Of a DNA stretch of 64,000 bases, positions 50,439 through 60,318 are shown piece by piece; position 1 is the first letter of the stretch, and the number at the start of each line of letters is the position of its first letter. The position numbers and the translations under genes are program-made. Under the pieces are notes generated by a model. It was not told the origin of the DNA. It saw only the letters and a list, made by a program, of their open reading frames with translations, and ran no database searches. The stretch lies in assembly GCF_900100395.1 (NCBI RefSeq), contig NZ_FNFB01000006.1, positions 277,504 through 341,503 of the forward strand, given 5' to 3'. This stretch comes from Nonomuraea maritima (GTDB taxonomy: Bacteria > Actinomycetota > Actinomycetes > Streptosporangiales > Streptosporangiaceae).

Positions 50439-52025
50439 GTGGAGTTCAACCACGCAGACCTGTTCGAAGGGCTGACGGACGCCGCGGGGGAGCGGACGGC
50501 CGTCGTCTGCGGCGCGGACCGCCGCACCTTCGCCGAGCTGGACGCCGAGGCGAACCGGCTCGCCCACCATCTCACCGACCTCGGCGTCGAACCAGGCCAG
50601 CACGTCGGCCTGCACCTCTACAACGGCGTCGAGTACGTCGCCGGCCTGCTGGCCGCCCTCAAGATCAGAGCGGTGCCGATCAACGTCAACTACCGCTACG
50701 TCGAGGCCGAACTGCTCTACCTCTACCGCGACTCCGACATCCGGGCGCTGATCTACGACGTGGAGTTCGAGCCTAGGGTGGCCGCCGTCGCCGGGCGCGC
50801 GCCGCTGCTCGACCACCTGATCGCGGTGGGCGGGCCGCCGTCGATCGCCACGGCCGTGCCGTACGCGACCGCCCTGGAGCACGGACGGCCAGAGCGGGGC
50901 TTCCCCAAGCGGTCGGGCCAGGACGTGTACATCATCTACACCGGCGGCACCACCGGCCTGCCGAAGGGCGCGATGTGGCACGTCGAGGACCTGTTCATGG
51001 GCTTCGGCGGCGGCAACCCGTACGGGCAGCCGCGAACCACCCCGCAGGAGGTCGTCGACGAGGCGGTCAAGGCCACGCCCCTGGTGCTGATGGCCGCGCC
51101 GCCCCTCATGCACGGCGCCGCGCAGATGGCCACGTTCCTCGCCTGGTGGATGGGTTCGGCCATGGTGTACGTCCGCAAGTTCGACGCCGCCGAGGTGCTG
51201 CGGACCATCGCCCGCGAGCGGGTCAACACCCTCAACATCACCGGCGACGCCATGGCCCGTCCGCTGGCCGAGGAGCTGGCGCGCGGCACGTACGACGTGT
51301 CGTCGCTGTTCGCGGTCAGCTCGACCGGCGCCATCCTGTCCGGCGCCGTACGCGACCGGCTGCAGGAACTGCTGCCGAACGTCATGATCCTCGACAGTTT
51401 CGGCTCGACCGAGTCCGGCTACACCGCCTCGGGCGTCGCCGGGTCGTCGCCCGAGAAGGGCCTGCGCTACCAGCCGAACTCCGTCGTGAAACTGGCCGTG
51501 CTGGACGACGAGCACCGGCCCGTCGAGCCAGGCTCCGGACAGATCGGCACGCTCGCCAGATCGGGACGGGTGGCGTTCGGCTACTACAACGACCCCGACA
51601 AGACGGCCCGTACGTTCGTCACGGACGAGCAGGGCACCCGCTGGCTGCTCACCGGCGACCTGGCCACCGTCGAGGCCGACGGCACCGTCTCCGTCTTCGG
51701 CCGCGGCTCGCAGTGCATCAACACGGGCGGCGAGAAGGTGTTCCCCGAGGAGGTCGAGGCGGTGCTCAAGGGGCATCCTGCGGTGTTCGACGCCGTGGTC
51801 ACGGGGGTGCCGGACGAGCGGTGGGGCGATCGGGTGGCCGCCGTGGTCGAGCCACGCCCCGGCGTCGAGCTGACCGCGTCCGACCTGGACGCCCACTGCC
51901 GGACCCAGCTGTCCGGCTACAAGGTGCCCCGCACGTACGCGTTCGTCACGGAAATGGTGCGCTCGCCCGCAGGCAAAGCCGACTATCGCTGGGCCCGCAG
52001 AACCGCCGAGAACACCTCCCCCTGA
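50439..52025 (+). CDS. Steroid side-chain acyl-CoA ligase, FadD19-like
   Basis: The 528-aa ANL ligase has YTGGTTGLPKGAMW at about residues 167-180 and the N-terminal NVNYRYVEAEL. The distinctive TGDAMARPLAEEL is shared, as I recall, with M. tuberculosis FadD19, which activates C26/C24 steroid acids. The hinge (GDLATVEADGTVSVFGRGSQCINTGGEKVFPEE) and C-terminal PAGKADYRW carry the catalytic Lys. GGAGG stands upstream of the GTG. It closes the steroid operon. Confidence 0.92.
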   Translation: MEFNHADLFEGLTDAAGERTAVVCGADRRTFAELDAEANRLAHHLTDLGVEPGQHVGLHLYNGVEYVAGLLAALKIRAVPINVNYRYVEAELLYLYRDSDIRALIYDVEFEPRVAAVAGRAPLLDHLIAVGGPPSIATAVPYATALEHGRPERGFPKRSGQDVYIIYTGGTTGLPKGAMWHVEDLFMGFGGGNPYGQPRTTPQEVVDEAVKATPLVLMAAPPLMHGAAQMATFLAWWMGSAMVYVRKFDAAEVLRTIARERVNTLNITGDAMARPLAEELARGTYDVSSLFAVSSTGAILSGAVRDRLQELLPNVMILDSFGSTESGYTASGVAGSSPEKGLRYQPNSVVKLAVLDDEHRPVEPGSGQIGTLARSGRVAFGYYNDPDKTARTFVTDEQGTRWLLTGDLATVEADGTVSVFGRGSQCINTGGEKVFPEEVEAVLKGHPAVFDAVVTGVPDERWGDRVAAVVEPRPGVELTASDLDAHCRTQLSGYKVPRTYAFVTEMVRSPAGKADYRWARRTAENTSP

Positions 52026-52107
52026 GGACGGCTCAGCCCGTTCCGGGGCGCGTGGTCGATGCGGCGCCTCGGACCTTTTGCCCGCCCTTTCTGGCGCTTG
52101 TCCCGCT

Positions 52108-55100
52108 TCACGGCGTGGCGTCGAGGTGCCGCAGTTCGGCGTCGATCGCTTGCGCCTCCTGTTCCCGTCCCGCCTTCTCCAGCAGGCTCAGCCGGCCGCG
52201 CAGCACTTCGCGCAGCAGGTCGGCGTGGTGGTCGCCCTGCGCACGCGGGTCGGCGTCTTGGGCGGTCAGGGTGCGTAGGAGGGCGGCGGCGGTCTGCAGG
52301 GCCTCGTCGGCGGCGTCGTCGCGGCCGAGGTCCAGTTGGCAGAGGCCGAGGCGGGCGTGCGCGACCGCTCCCGTCGGCGCGTCCTTCGCCACCTGGGCGG
52401 CCCGGTGCAGGACGAGCCCCGCCTCCAGCGGCCGGTCGGCCCGCATGAGCGCGTCCCCCAGCATCAGCATCGCCCGTGACAGCAGCCCGGCCTGCGCCGT
52501 CCCGCCGGAAGGGAACCGCTCCAGCGCCGCCACCGCCTCCCGCAGCGGCCCCACCGCGTCCGCGGGGAACTGCCGCGCCAGCAGCGCCCCGGCCAGCGCC
52601 AGGCACGCCCCGGCCCGTCCGATGTGCAGGTCCCGCGCGTCCACGCCCGCGGCGATCAGCTCGTCGTAGACGGCGACGGCCTCACGCGCCCGCGCCTCCG
52701 CCTCCACGACGCCGTCCTGCCGCAGCAGCGCCCCCGCGACGCCGTCCGGCCGCAGCAGTGTCTCGGAGCTCAGTGTCAGCGCGCCCGCCAGCACCGTCCG
52801 GTACGCCACGTCCCCCGGCTGTGCGCTGGCCGTCCGGATCGCGTCCTCCGCCAGGGCGTTCGCCCCGGCGGGGTCGCCCAGCGCGAGACGGCAGCGCGCC
52901 AGCCGCCAGGCGGCCTCGGCGTGCCTCACGGTGCCGGGCGGCTCACCGGCGGCGGCGATCCCGGCGTACTCGACGGCCTCGCGCGGCCGACCGGCGGCCA
53001 AGAGGTCGTCGGCGATCAGCGCGGCCGTCGCGGCCGCACCCCTCTGGTCGGGCAGCGCGGTGAACAGGCGCAGCGCCTCCACCAGGTGCGCCATCGCCTC
53101 CGGCTCCCGTCCGGACGCCCGTGACGCCTCACCCCGCACCTGGATCGCCCGCGCCCGCAACACCTCCACCCCCGCCGCGGCCCGGTCGAGTTCGGCGAGC
53201 GCCCAGGTGATCGCGTCCAGGGCCGCGAGCGGGCGGCCCAGCGCCGCCAGGGTGGCCCCGAGCTGCACATACACGGCTGCGGCGAGGGACGGCTCGTCCA
53301 GGTCGTCGCACACGTCAGCGGCCCGCTCGCAGTGCGCCAGGGACTCCGCCGGCCGGCCGCGTCCGAACAGCTCGGCGGCGTAGCGGAGCAGGGTCTCCCC
53401 GAGCAGCCGGCCAGGACGGCCACCGAGCAGATCCACGGCCTGCTCCAGGACGGGCAGTTCGGCCCGCCCGCACCGCTCGTACGCGACGGCCGCCTGCGCC
53501 AGCGCCACCCCGAGCGCCTCCCGGTACGCGCCCGACACCACGGCGAGCCCCCGGTAGACGCGAACGGCGAGTTCGGCCCCGAGCAGTGCGCCCTCGTCGT
53601 CGCCGCCACGCGCCGCAGCCGCCCCGAACGCGGCCAGGCAGCGGGCGTAACGGGCGTGCAGCTCCGGCGCGCCGCTCAGCGGCACCTCCCGCTCCAGCGC
53701 CTCGGCGAACCTGGACAGCGGCCCCGCGAGCCCCGCCGTCCCCGTCATCTCCGTCACGAGACCGGACAGCTCGTCCACCAGCGTGCCCAGCGCCTCGACG
53801 CCCGGCAGCGGACGCATGTCGAGGATCCCGGCGAACAGCGCCGCGCCGGCCGCCGGACCGTCCTCCTCCACGCGCAGCCTCGCCAGCCGTACCAGAGCCC
53901 GCAGATGGACGCCCGCCACCTCGCAGGGCACGGTCGCGGCGCGGGTCATGAGCGCGGTCCCCCTGGCCAGCCGGTCCCGCGCCGCGTCGTCGTCGCCCAG
54001 CTCGGCCAGGCACAGGCCGCCCAGCTCCAGGCACGCCGCGGTGAGCAGCAGCGCCTCCTCGCCCGCCTGCGGCGACGGGACGGCGTCGAGCGCGCGGGTG
54101 ACCGACCGCAGCGCGCCCTCGGCGTCCCGCGCGCCGAAACGGATGCTCGCCTGTACGTGCAGCGCCCCGGCCAGCGCGAGCGGCGGCTCGGCACCCTCCG
54201 CCACGAGCCCCGCGTACAGCTCGGCCAGCCGGTCGGACGCCGCCGCCGCGTCCGCCGGGGAGGCGGCCCTGGACAGCGCCACCGTCTCCAGGGTCAGCAG
54301 ATGCGCGAGCTCCGTACGGAACGCGACGCTCAGCTCGGCCTGCGGTTCGTACGACTCGACGGCGGTGAGCAGGTGGGGGAGCGCCTCCTTGTGGCGTCCG
54401 AGCCCCACGAGCGCCCGGCCCAGCGCGGCGGCGACCATGCCTACCGCGATCGCGTGCGGCGGGCCGGGCGCGGCGTGCCGCTGAAGCAGTTCGGCGGCCT
54501 GCGTGGCCAGCGCCAGCCCGTCGCCGGCCCGGCCCGCGTCCGCCAGGGCGGTGGCGAGCCCGGCCTGCGCCGACAGGTACGCGTCGACCAGCTCGGCCCC
54601 GGGCGTGCCGGCGTCCTCGACCGCTTTCCTGCACTCCGCGAGCCGTTCCTCCGCCCGGGCCACGGCCCGCGCCGGTTGGGTGACGGTCAGTCCTGGCAGC
54701 CACGGCTCGCCCGGTTGCGGCTCGGCCGGTTCCATCCGGCCCAGCCTGGCCCGGACCTCGTCCGACGGTCCACCGCGCCCGCCGTGCACGTCGTAGAGCT
54801 CGGCGGCGATCTCCAACTGGACGCGGGCATCGGCCCGCCGCCCCAACTCGTCCAGACACAACCCCAGCAGATACCTGGCCCTGGCCTGCACCTCCAGCCC
54901 AACCTCAACCTGCCCGCCCCGCGTCACCGGGCCGGTGTTGGGGATCTCGGCGTGCGTCGTCGAGCCTGTCATGGAGATCCTGGCCTCCTGCAGCGGGGCC
55001 AGCGCCTCCTCGGGCCGGCCGTCGGCCAGCAACAGCTCGCCGAGGACCAGTAACTGCCCGGTGAAGGAGGGCCGGTGCTCGTCCGGCTCCAGCGTGACAA

Positions 55101-58100
55101 GAGCCCGCAGATTCCGTACGGCCTCCGCGGCGGACCTGACCGCGGCGTCCAGGTCGTCCAGGCGCGCGTACGTCCCGGCCAGGTCCGCCGCCGCCGAGGC
55201 CAGCTGAGCACGCACGCCGGGGTCGCCGTCGGCGAGCCCCCGCAGCCGCCCCACCGCCTCACCCGCCGGGACGACCGCATCGCGCACCCTGCCGCGCGCC
55301 TCCAGCCACCCGGCCATCCACCGCATCCGGCTCACGACCACGCCCCCGCCAACCGTGACGCCGCCCGGCGCGACGGCGCGGACGACTTGAGTGGCCGCTA
55401 CGGCCAGGCAGGCGGCCAGGTCGGGCAGCACCTCGTCGGCCCGCATCTCCTCGAAGGCCGCGACCGGCGTCACTGTCCGCCCCACCTCGGCCGCCCCGAA
55501 ACCGAAACCACCGGAACCTCCCGAACCACCGGAGCCCCCGGTAGCCGCGGAAGGACCGAAAGCCCCGAGAGCCGTGAAGGTCCCGGGAAGGTCGGAAGGG
55601 CCGGAAGAGCCGGGGCCGTCGGGAAGGATGCTGGGCGGGGGCACGATGGCGAGCATTTCGGTGACGTGGGCCGCGAACCCCGCGTCGCCGCCCGCCGCCC
55701 CGAACGCCGCAACGGCCTCGCCCAGCCGCCCGGCGTCCAGCAGCGCACAGGCCAGGTTGTAGTGGGCCCGCGCGGCCTCGCCCGCGTAGTGCGAATCCTC
55801 CGCGGCCAGGTCCCGGAACACGTCCGCCGCCTCCTGCGCCGGCCGCAGCGCCGCCACCCCTTCACCGGCCATCAGCAGGCCCGCCCCCAACGCGAACAGC
55901 GCCTCCGCCCGCCCACCTTCCGCCTGTGCCCGCTCACCCACCACATGCGCCTGCCCGTCTTCCTCCTCTCGAGGAGAAGCGGTCGGGGAGGGCGCAGCAG
56001 TCGGGGGAGTGACGGCGTGTGCGGGGGCTGCGGCGTGGAGATCGACGGCCTCAGCCGCTGCGGCGACCGCCTCGCTCAGCCGCCCCACAGCCGCCAACGC
56101 GCCCGACTGCCACGTCAACGCCGCCGCCAGCGCGACGCGCTCCCCGTACGCGCGACGGTGACGGACGGCCAGCCCGGCGAGTGCCACCTGGAGCGCCTGT
56201 AACCCCAGCCCGACGCCCCGACGCAGCCCCGGACTGCCGACGGACATCGTCACGGCCGAACCCGGCTCGCCGGTGTCCCCGTCGAAGGCGGCACTGAGCG
56301 CGTCGCCGAGCACATCGGCGAGCCGGGTGTGTGGGTGCGCCACGGCTGTCGCGACCAGCTCATCGAGTCGGCCGGTGAGAAACGTTCGCAGTGCCGCCCC
56401 GACCGGCTCTCTTCCGGCCGAGCGCCGCAGCACGTCGATCAGGCGTACGAGTTGCTCGACCGTGCAGCCCTCGCGATCGCGCAGGGCGGTCGCCAGCTGC
56501 CCCAACCCCGCCGTTCCGGCGAGCAGTTCCCCGGCCACTGCCTCGGGCGTCACCCGTACGTCGGCCACGAGACCGGCCAGGGCGCCGTCCCTGATGCCGG
56601 TGACGACGGACAGAACGGCAGGGAGTTCGTCGTGGTCCGGTGTGGTGAGGAGGAGCGTCGCGAGGGCCTGGCGTGTGGTCGTCTCGTCGGTGCGCGGCAG
56701 TCCGGCGATGCTCAGGCCGTCCGGTGGGGTGGGGGCCTCGGCGAGGGCTTCCGGGTCGGTACGGGTCGTGCCGGAGGAGGCGGCGGGCCCGTCACTGATC
56801 GACCTGGTGAGTTCGTGGGTGACGATGTGTTCGAGGAGTCCGCCGTTCCCCTGCACCTGTTCCGGTGGGTCCTCGCCGCGGACACACAGCAGGGCCGCCA
56901 GATGGACGTGGAGCGGGAGCCCGTACTCGGGGTCCTCGAGCCGCGGCGGGTCGGGGAGAACGTCGCGATCCGGGGCGAACGCCTTCATGGCGGCGAGCGC
57001 GTGCTCCGTCCGCTCGGGCAGGGTGAGCGGGCGCGCGTTGAGACCGACGGTCGTCGTGGTGAGCCGCCGCAGCCAGCCGCCCGACGCCGTGTCCAGACGT
57101 CGCCACCAGTCCGTCTCGCCCGGCTCGCCGACCAGGAACAGCAGCCGTACGCGGGCGATGCGCCCGTCCTTCGCCAACCGCCGGACGAGCTCCCCCACGA
57201 GCGGGTACGACGGCTCCGGCCGGTCCACCACGACCAGCGTCGCCCGTGACGCCTCCAGCCGCATGTCGCCCCGAGAGCCGGCTTCGCCGGACAGGAGGTC
57301 GTGCACGGCGTCCAGCGGCAGGAAGCCGGTGTCCCAGCCTGCCTCGGCGAGCTCCGCGCACAGTTCGACGGCCAGCCGGGTCTTGCCCGTGCCGGCCCTC
57401 CCGGTGAGGACGGCGATCGACACCGGGTCGGGGTCGGCGGCCCACGAGCGGAGCTCGTCCAGCTCCTCGTCCCTCCCCATGAACGGGACGACCGCGCGGC
57501 GGCCCGCCAACAGCCCCCAGCCCGTGGACCCTCGCGGCGTCGTCTCCCGCGCGGGCGCGAGCAGGTCGCGCAGGAACATCGACCGGTCGCCTGCGCGTAC
57601 GGTCTCCAGCTCCTCGGACGTCACTCCGGTCAGCTCCTGGAAACGCTCGTCGTCCAGCAGCGCGGTCACGGGGACGACGTCGAACCGATGCCCGGAGCCG
57701 CCCGCAACAGGAGCGTTCATGACCAGATCGAGAAACTCGGCGGTCCGACCGGCGGCGCCAGAGGCCGCGGGGTGCCCGGCGCGTCCGAGATGAGCGGGGT
57801 GGCCGAGACGGCGGGACTGATGAGGACCACTCAGGTCACCGGAGGGGCCGAGGTGACCGGCGTAATGAGAGTCGGGGTGACCGGGAGGGCCGGCGTGACG
57901 GGCGTTCCGGTGATCGAGGTGATCGAAGTCACGAGGGTCACCGGAGTCACGGGCGCTCGGGTGACCCAAGTGACTGTGGTGACTTACGTGATCGGAGGCG
58001 GGCCGGTGAAGGCGGTGATCGGGGTGGCCGGTGGTGATCAAGCCGATGAGGTGGCCGGTTTGCCGGCTGAGTAGTGCGGCGCCTGCCATGCCGTGCCAGA

Positions 58101-58638
58101 GTGCGATGGGCAGCGACTCGGGGGTGGGGTCGAGCACGCGGAATGTCAGCGCCTTCGACACCGCGCCCACCGCACCCACTGCGCGTGGCGCGCTCGTTGC
58201 TCCCGTTGCGCCTGCGCCTACCGCGCCCGCCGGGGCGTCTACTTCCCCGGACACCGGCTCCGCGTGGCGTGCGCCCTGTCGTTGCCATGCTTGGGGGAAG
58301 CCCATGGCCACGCAGTTCAGTGACGCCGGGGAGGTCGAGGGAGCCACGGTGGCCCAGCGCAGCCGGTCGGGGCCCAGGTCCAAGGGCTCGGTGAGGTGGA
58401 GGAGTACGGCGCCTGTGCTGCCGGCACGGCCCCTCCACACCTCCTCGGCCGGCGTCCAACGCGTCGACCCCGGTGGGCGGATCTGGCAGGGGGCGGCGGG
58501 GTCCACCACATGGCCGGACGCGAGCACGAGGCGCGGGCTGATCGCGTAACCCGATCCGGTCACGCCGATGACGGCATCGTGACCGGAATAGACCTCGACG
58601 ACCCGTTCGAGCCCGAGGCGGTGTGGTGGCGTTTCCAT
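52108..58638 (-). CDS. Giant pseudo-trypsin / STAND-like NTPase / TPR protein (2176 aa)
   Basis: The N-terminal domain (1-205) has a trypsin-like fold. His43 is kept (ASGHVV), but the Asp region lacks its acid and the GxSG serine is Ala185 in HGMAGAAL, so it is a pseudo-protease. A His/Gly/Pro-rich linker (about 205-290) follows. Next comes an NTPase with Walker A GRAGTGKT ending at 420 and Walker B TLVVVDRPE. The rest (about 800-2170) is many degenerate TPR repeats with a Gly-Ser linker near 1040. STAND-type proteins act as signal-sensing switches, often in stress or anti-phage defence. No effector or partner gene is adjacent. Confidence 0.85.
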   Translation of the reverse strand: METPPHRLGLERVVEVYSGHDAVIGVTGSGYAISPRLVLASGHVVDPAAPCQIRPPGSTRWTPAEEVWRGRAGSTGAVLLHLTEPLDLGPDRLRWATVAPSTSPASLNCVAMGFPQAWQRQGARHAEPVSGEVDAPAGAVGAGATGATSAPRAVGAVGAVSKALTFRVLDPTPESLPIALWHGMAGAALLSRQTGHLIGLITTGHPDHRLHRPASDHVSHHSHLGHPSARDSGDPRDFDHLDHRNARHAGPPGHPDSHYAGHLGPSGDLSGPHQSRRLGHPAHLGRAGHPAASGAAGRTAEFLDLVMNAPVAGGSGHRFDVVPVTALLDDERFQELTGVTSEELETVRAGDRSMFLRDLLAPARETTPRGSTGWGLLAGRRAVVPFMGRDEELDELRSWAADPDPVSIAVLTGRAGTGKTRLAVELCAELAEAGWDTGFLPLDAVHDLLSGEAGSRGDMRLEASRATLVVVDRPEPSYPLVGELVRRLAKDGRIARVRLLFLVGEPGETDWWRRLDTASGGWLRRLTTTTVGLNARPLTLPERTEHALAAMKAFAPDRDVLPDPPRLEDPEYGLPLHVHLAALLCVRGEDPPEQVQGNGGLLEHIVTHELTRSISDGPAASSGTTRTDPEALAEAPTPPDGLSIAGLPRTDETTTRQALATLLLTTPDHDELPAVLSVVTGIRDGALAGLVADVRVTPEAVAGELLAGTAGLGQLATALRDREGCTVEQLVRLIDVLRRSAGREPVGAALRTFLTGRLDELVATAVAHPHTRLADVLGDALSAAFDGDTGEPGSAVTMSVGSPGLRRGVGLGLQALQVALAGLAVRHRRAYGERVALAAALTWQSGALAAVGRLSEAVAAAAEAVDLHAAAPAHAVTPPTAAPSPTASPREEEDGQAHVVGERAQAEGGRAEALFALGAGLLMAGEGVAALRPAQEAADVFRDLAAEDSHYAGEAARAHYNLACALLDAGRLGEAVAAFGAAGGDAGFAAHVTEMLAIVPPPSILPDGPGSSGPSDLPGTFTALGAFGPSAATGGSGGSGGSGGFGFGAAEVGRTVTPVAAFEEMRADEVLPDLAACLAVAATQVVRAVAPGGVTVGGGVVVSRMRWMAGWLEARGRVRDAVVPAGEAVGRLRGLADGDPGVRAQLASAAADLAGTYARLDDLDAAVRSAAEAVRNLRALVTLEPDEHRPSFTGQLLVLGELLLADGRPEEALAPLQEARISMTGSTTHAEIPNTGPVTRGGQVEVGLEVQARARYLLGLCLDELGRRADARVQLEIAAELYDVHGGRGGPSDEVRARLGRMEPAEPQPGEPWLPGLTVTQPARAVARAEERLAECRKAVEDAGTPGAELVDAYLSAQAGLATALADAGRAGDGLALATQAAELLQRHAAPGPPHAIAVGMVAAALGRALVGLGRHKEALPHLLTAVESYEPQAELSVAFRTELAHLLTLETVALSRAASPADAAAASDRLAELYAGLVAEGAEPPLALAGALHVQASIRFGARDAEGALRSVTRALDAVPSPQAGEEALLLTAACLELGGLCLAELGDDDAARDRLARGTALMTRAATVPCEVAGVHLRALVRLARLRVEEDGPAAGAALFAGILDMRPLPGVEALGTLVDELSGLVTEMTGTAGLAGPLSRFAEALEREVPLSGAPELHARYARCLAAFGAAAARGGDDEGALLGAELAVRVYRGLAVVSGAYREALGVALAQAAVAYERCGRAELPVLEQAVDLLGGRPGRLLGETLLRYAAELFGRGRPAESLAHCERAADVCDDLDEPSLAAAVYVQLGATLAALGRPLAALDAITWALAELDRAAAGVEVLRARAIQVRGEASRASGREPEAMAHLVEALRLFTALPDQRGAAATAALIADDLLAAGRPREAVEYAGIAAAGEPPGTVRHAEAAWRLARCRLALGDPAGANALAEDAIRTASAQPGDVAYRTVLAGALTLSSETLLRPDGVAGALLRQDGVVEAEARAREAVAVYDELIAAGVDARDLHIGRAGACLALAGALLARQFPADAVGPLREAVAALERFPSGGTAQAGLLSRAMLMLGDALMRADRPLEAGLVLHRAAQVAKDAPTGAVAHARLGLCQLDLGRDDAADEALQTAAALLRTLTAQDADPRAQGDHHADLLREVLRGRLSLLEKAGREQEAQAIDAELRHLDATP

Positions 58639-58681
58639 GGGGGGTCCGCCTAGTGGTCATGTCCTGATGTGCCGCCGGGTG

Positions 58682-58704
58682 AGAGCTATTGATTCGCTCT
58701 CAAC
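58682..58704. repeat. Inverted repeat TGAGAGC-N9-GCTCTCA
   Basis: Seven-base arms are separated by 9 bases, in the gap between the LysE-family gene end (58738) and the start of the 2176-aa gene (58638). It may be an operator for the giant gene or a weak terminator for the exporter gene. It has no T-run on either strand. Confidence 0.5.
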
Positions 58705-58737
58705 TATCGCACTCAGCAGCCGAAAATGCGTGACTTG

Positions 58738-59364
58738 TCACGCCTTCTCGGTCGTGAGCCAGGCCGCCAGCCCGAGGTAGACGACCCCGCTGCCGACGTC
58801 CAGCCGCCGCCGGACGCGGGCGGACCCGCGGACCCGTCCGGCCACGGCCGCGGCGAGCATCGCGTACGTGCCGTCCGAGGCCATGCCGAGCAGGATCCAC
58901 AGCAGCCCGAACACCAGGATCTGCGGGGCGATCGGGCCCGCGGACGGGTCGGCGAACTGCGGCAGGAACGCCAGGAAGAACACCGCCGTCTTCGGGTTGA
59001 GTACGTTGACCACGACCCCCTCCCAGAACAGCCGCCGCTTCGAGTGGACCGGCAGCTCGACCGCCTGCTCGCCCCCGCCCCGCCGCATCAGCTTGCGTAC
59101 GCCGAGCCAGACCAGGTAGGCCACGCCCGCGTACTTGACGACGGTGAAGGCCGTGGCGGAGGTGGCGAGCAGCGCGCTGATGCCGAGCGCCGCCGCGGCG
59201 ACATGGACGACGGAGCCCACGTGGACGCCCACCACCGAGATCAGCCCGGCGGCCGTGCCCTGGGCGACGCTTCTCGTGACGATGTAGAGGACCGCTGGTC
59301 CGGGCACGATCAGCAGTGCCAGCGTGGCCGCGCAGAACACGACGAGCGTCGAGATTTCCGGCAT
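58738..59364 (-). CDS. LysE/RhtB family amino-acid exporter
   Basis: The 208-aa membrane protein has about six helices and the family features LLIVPGPAVLYIVTRS at the N-terminus and FWEGVVVNVLNPKTAVFFLAFLPQF in the middle. LysE-type proteins export amino acids or small derivatives. A LysR-type regulator is encoded just upstream on the same strand, a common arrangement for exporter control. Confidence 0.93.
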   Translation of the reverse strand: MPEISTLVVFCAATLALLIVPGPAVLYIVTRSVAQGTAAGLISVVGVHVGSVVHVAAAALGISALLATSATAFTVVKYAGVAYLVWLGVRKLMRRGGGEQAVELPVHSKRRLFWEGVVVNVLNPKTAVFFLAFLPQFADPSAGPIAPQILVFGLLWILLGMASDGTYAMLAAAVAGRVRGSARVRRRLDVGSGVVYLGLAAWLTTEKA

Positions 59365-59433
59365 GTTGTCATCGTAAGAAGCACGTCAACGGCTTTGAGC
59401 GCGCGCCATCAGGCGGGTGCGACGGGGTCGGTC

Positions 59434-60318
59434 TCAGGCGAGCGACATCGCCGGGGTGCGGAGGCTTTCGCGCAATGCGGTCAGCAACGCCTCGGTGGCG
59501 GGCGGGTGCGGGGGTTCGCCGTAGACGGCGGCGTACACGTGACGGGTCGAGCCGGGAACCTCGGTCGCATCGACGTCGGGGTGGCGGTGGGCCTGGAGGG
59601 CGAGCCCCGGCAGCAGGGTCAGCCCGAGCCCGCCGGCGACCAGCGCCTGTACGGCCACGATGTCGTCGCTGGTGAACGTGATGCGTGGCGCGAATCCGGC
59701 CTTGTCGCAGATGTCCAGCAGGTGGCTGCGGCAGCGGTCGCATCCGGCGATCCAGGCGGAGTCGGCGTGGTCGGCGAGCGAGCCCGCCGGCGTACGCGAC
59801 ACGAGGTAGCTGGGGTCGTCGAGCAGGTGGACCATGTGGACGCCGCCGTCCTCGGGGGCGGTGTCGTCGTACCGGAAGATGACCGCGACGTCGACGCGGC
59901 CGGCGCGCAGCAGCCGCAGCGCCTCGGGCGGCTCGGTCTCGGTGAGCTCCAGGCGCAGCCCGGGGTGCGCCGCGGTGAGCCGGCCGGCCGCCTCGGGCAC
60001 GAATGTGGCCAGCGCGGACGGGAAGGCGGTCAGCCGGACGCGTCCCGTGCGCAGCCCCACGTGGGCGGCGAGCTCCTCCGCCGTGGCGTCGAGCCGGCCG
60101 ATGATGTCGGCGGCCCGGTCGGCGAGCAGCCGGCCGGCCTCGGTGAGCCTGATGCCGCGCCCGGCGCGCTGGATGAGCTTGGCGCCGGTCTCGGCCTCCA
60201 GCCGGGCCAGGTGGTGGCTGACGGACGGCTGTGAGTAGTGCAGCACCTTGGCCGCTTCGGTGAGCGACCCCTTCTGGGCGACGGTGAGGAGCACGCGAAG
60301 GCGGGTGACGTCCAGCAT
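59434..60318 (-). CDS. LysR-family transcriptional regulator
   Basis: The 294-aa protein has the N-terminal winged helix-turn-helix (RLRVLLTVAQKGSLTEAAKVLHYSQPSVSHHLARLE, residues 6-41) and a LysR substrate-binding domain (about 90-290). It is divergent from the cysteine dioxygenase-like gene and upstream of the LysE exporter, so it may control one or both. An ATCCAT-N11-ATGGAT repeat overlaps its start codon. Confidence 0.94.
   Translation of the reverse strand: MLDVTRLRVLLTVAQKGSLTEAAKVLHYSQPSVSHHLARLEAETGAKLIQRAGRGIRLTEAGRLLADRAADIIGRLDATAEELAAHVGLRTGRVRLTAFPSALATFVPEAAGRLTAAHPGLRLELTETEPPEALRLLRAGRVDVAVIFRYDDTAPEDGGVHMVHLLDDPSYLVSRTPAGSLADHADSAWIAGCDRCRSHLLDICDKAGFAPRITFTSDDIVAVQALVAGGLGLTLLPGLALQAHRHPDVDATEVPGSTRHVYAAVYGEPPHPPATEALLTALRESLRTPAMSLA

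Noticed and set aside
52026..52107. Terminator between fadD19-like gene and the giant gene
   Set aside because: No stem longer than a few base pairs was found in the 82-base gap.
53332..55053. Plus-strand frame within the TPR region of the giant protein
   Set aside because: Reverse shadow of the repeated Ala/Leu/Arg-rich TPR codons.
57770..58030. Short repeats that might suggest a CRISPR or minisatellite
   Set aside because: They are degenerate, uneven in length and lie within an open coding frame as a His-rich linker.
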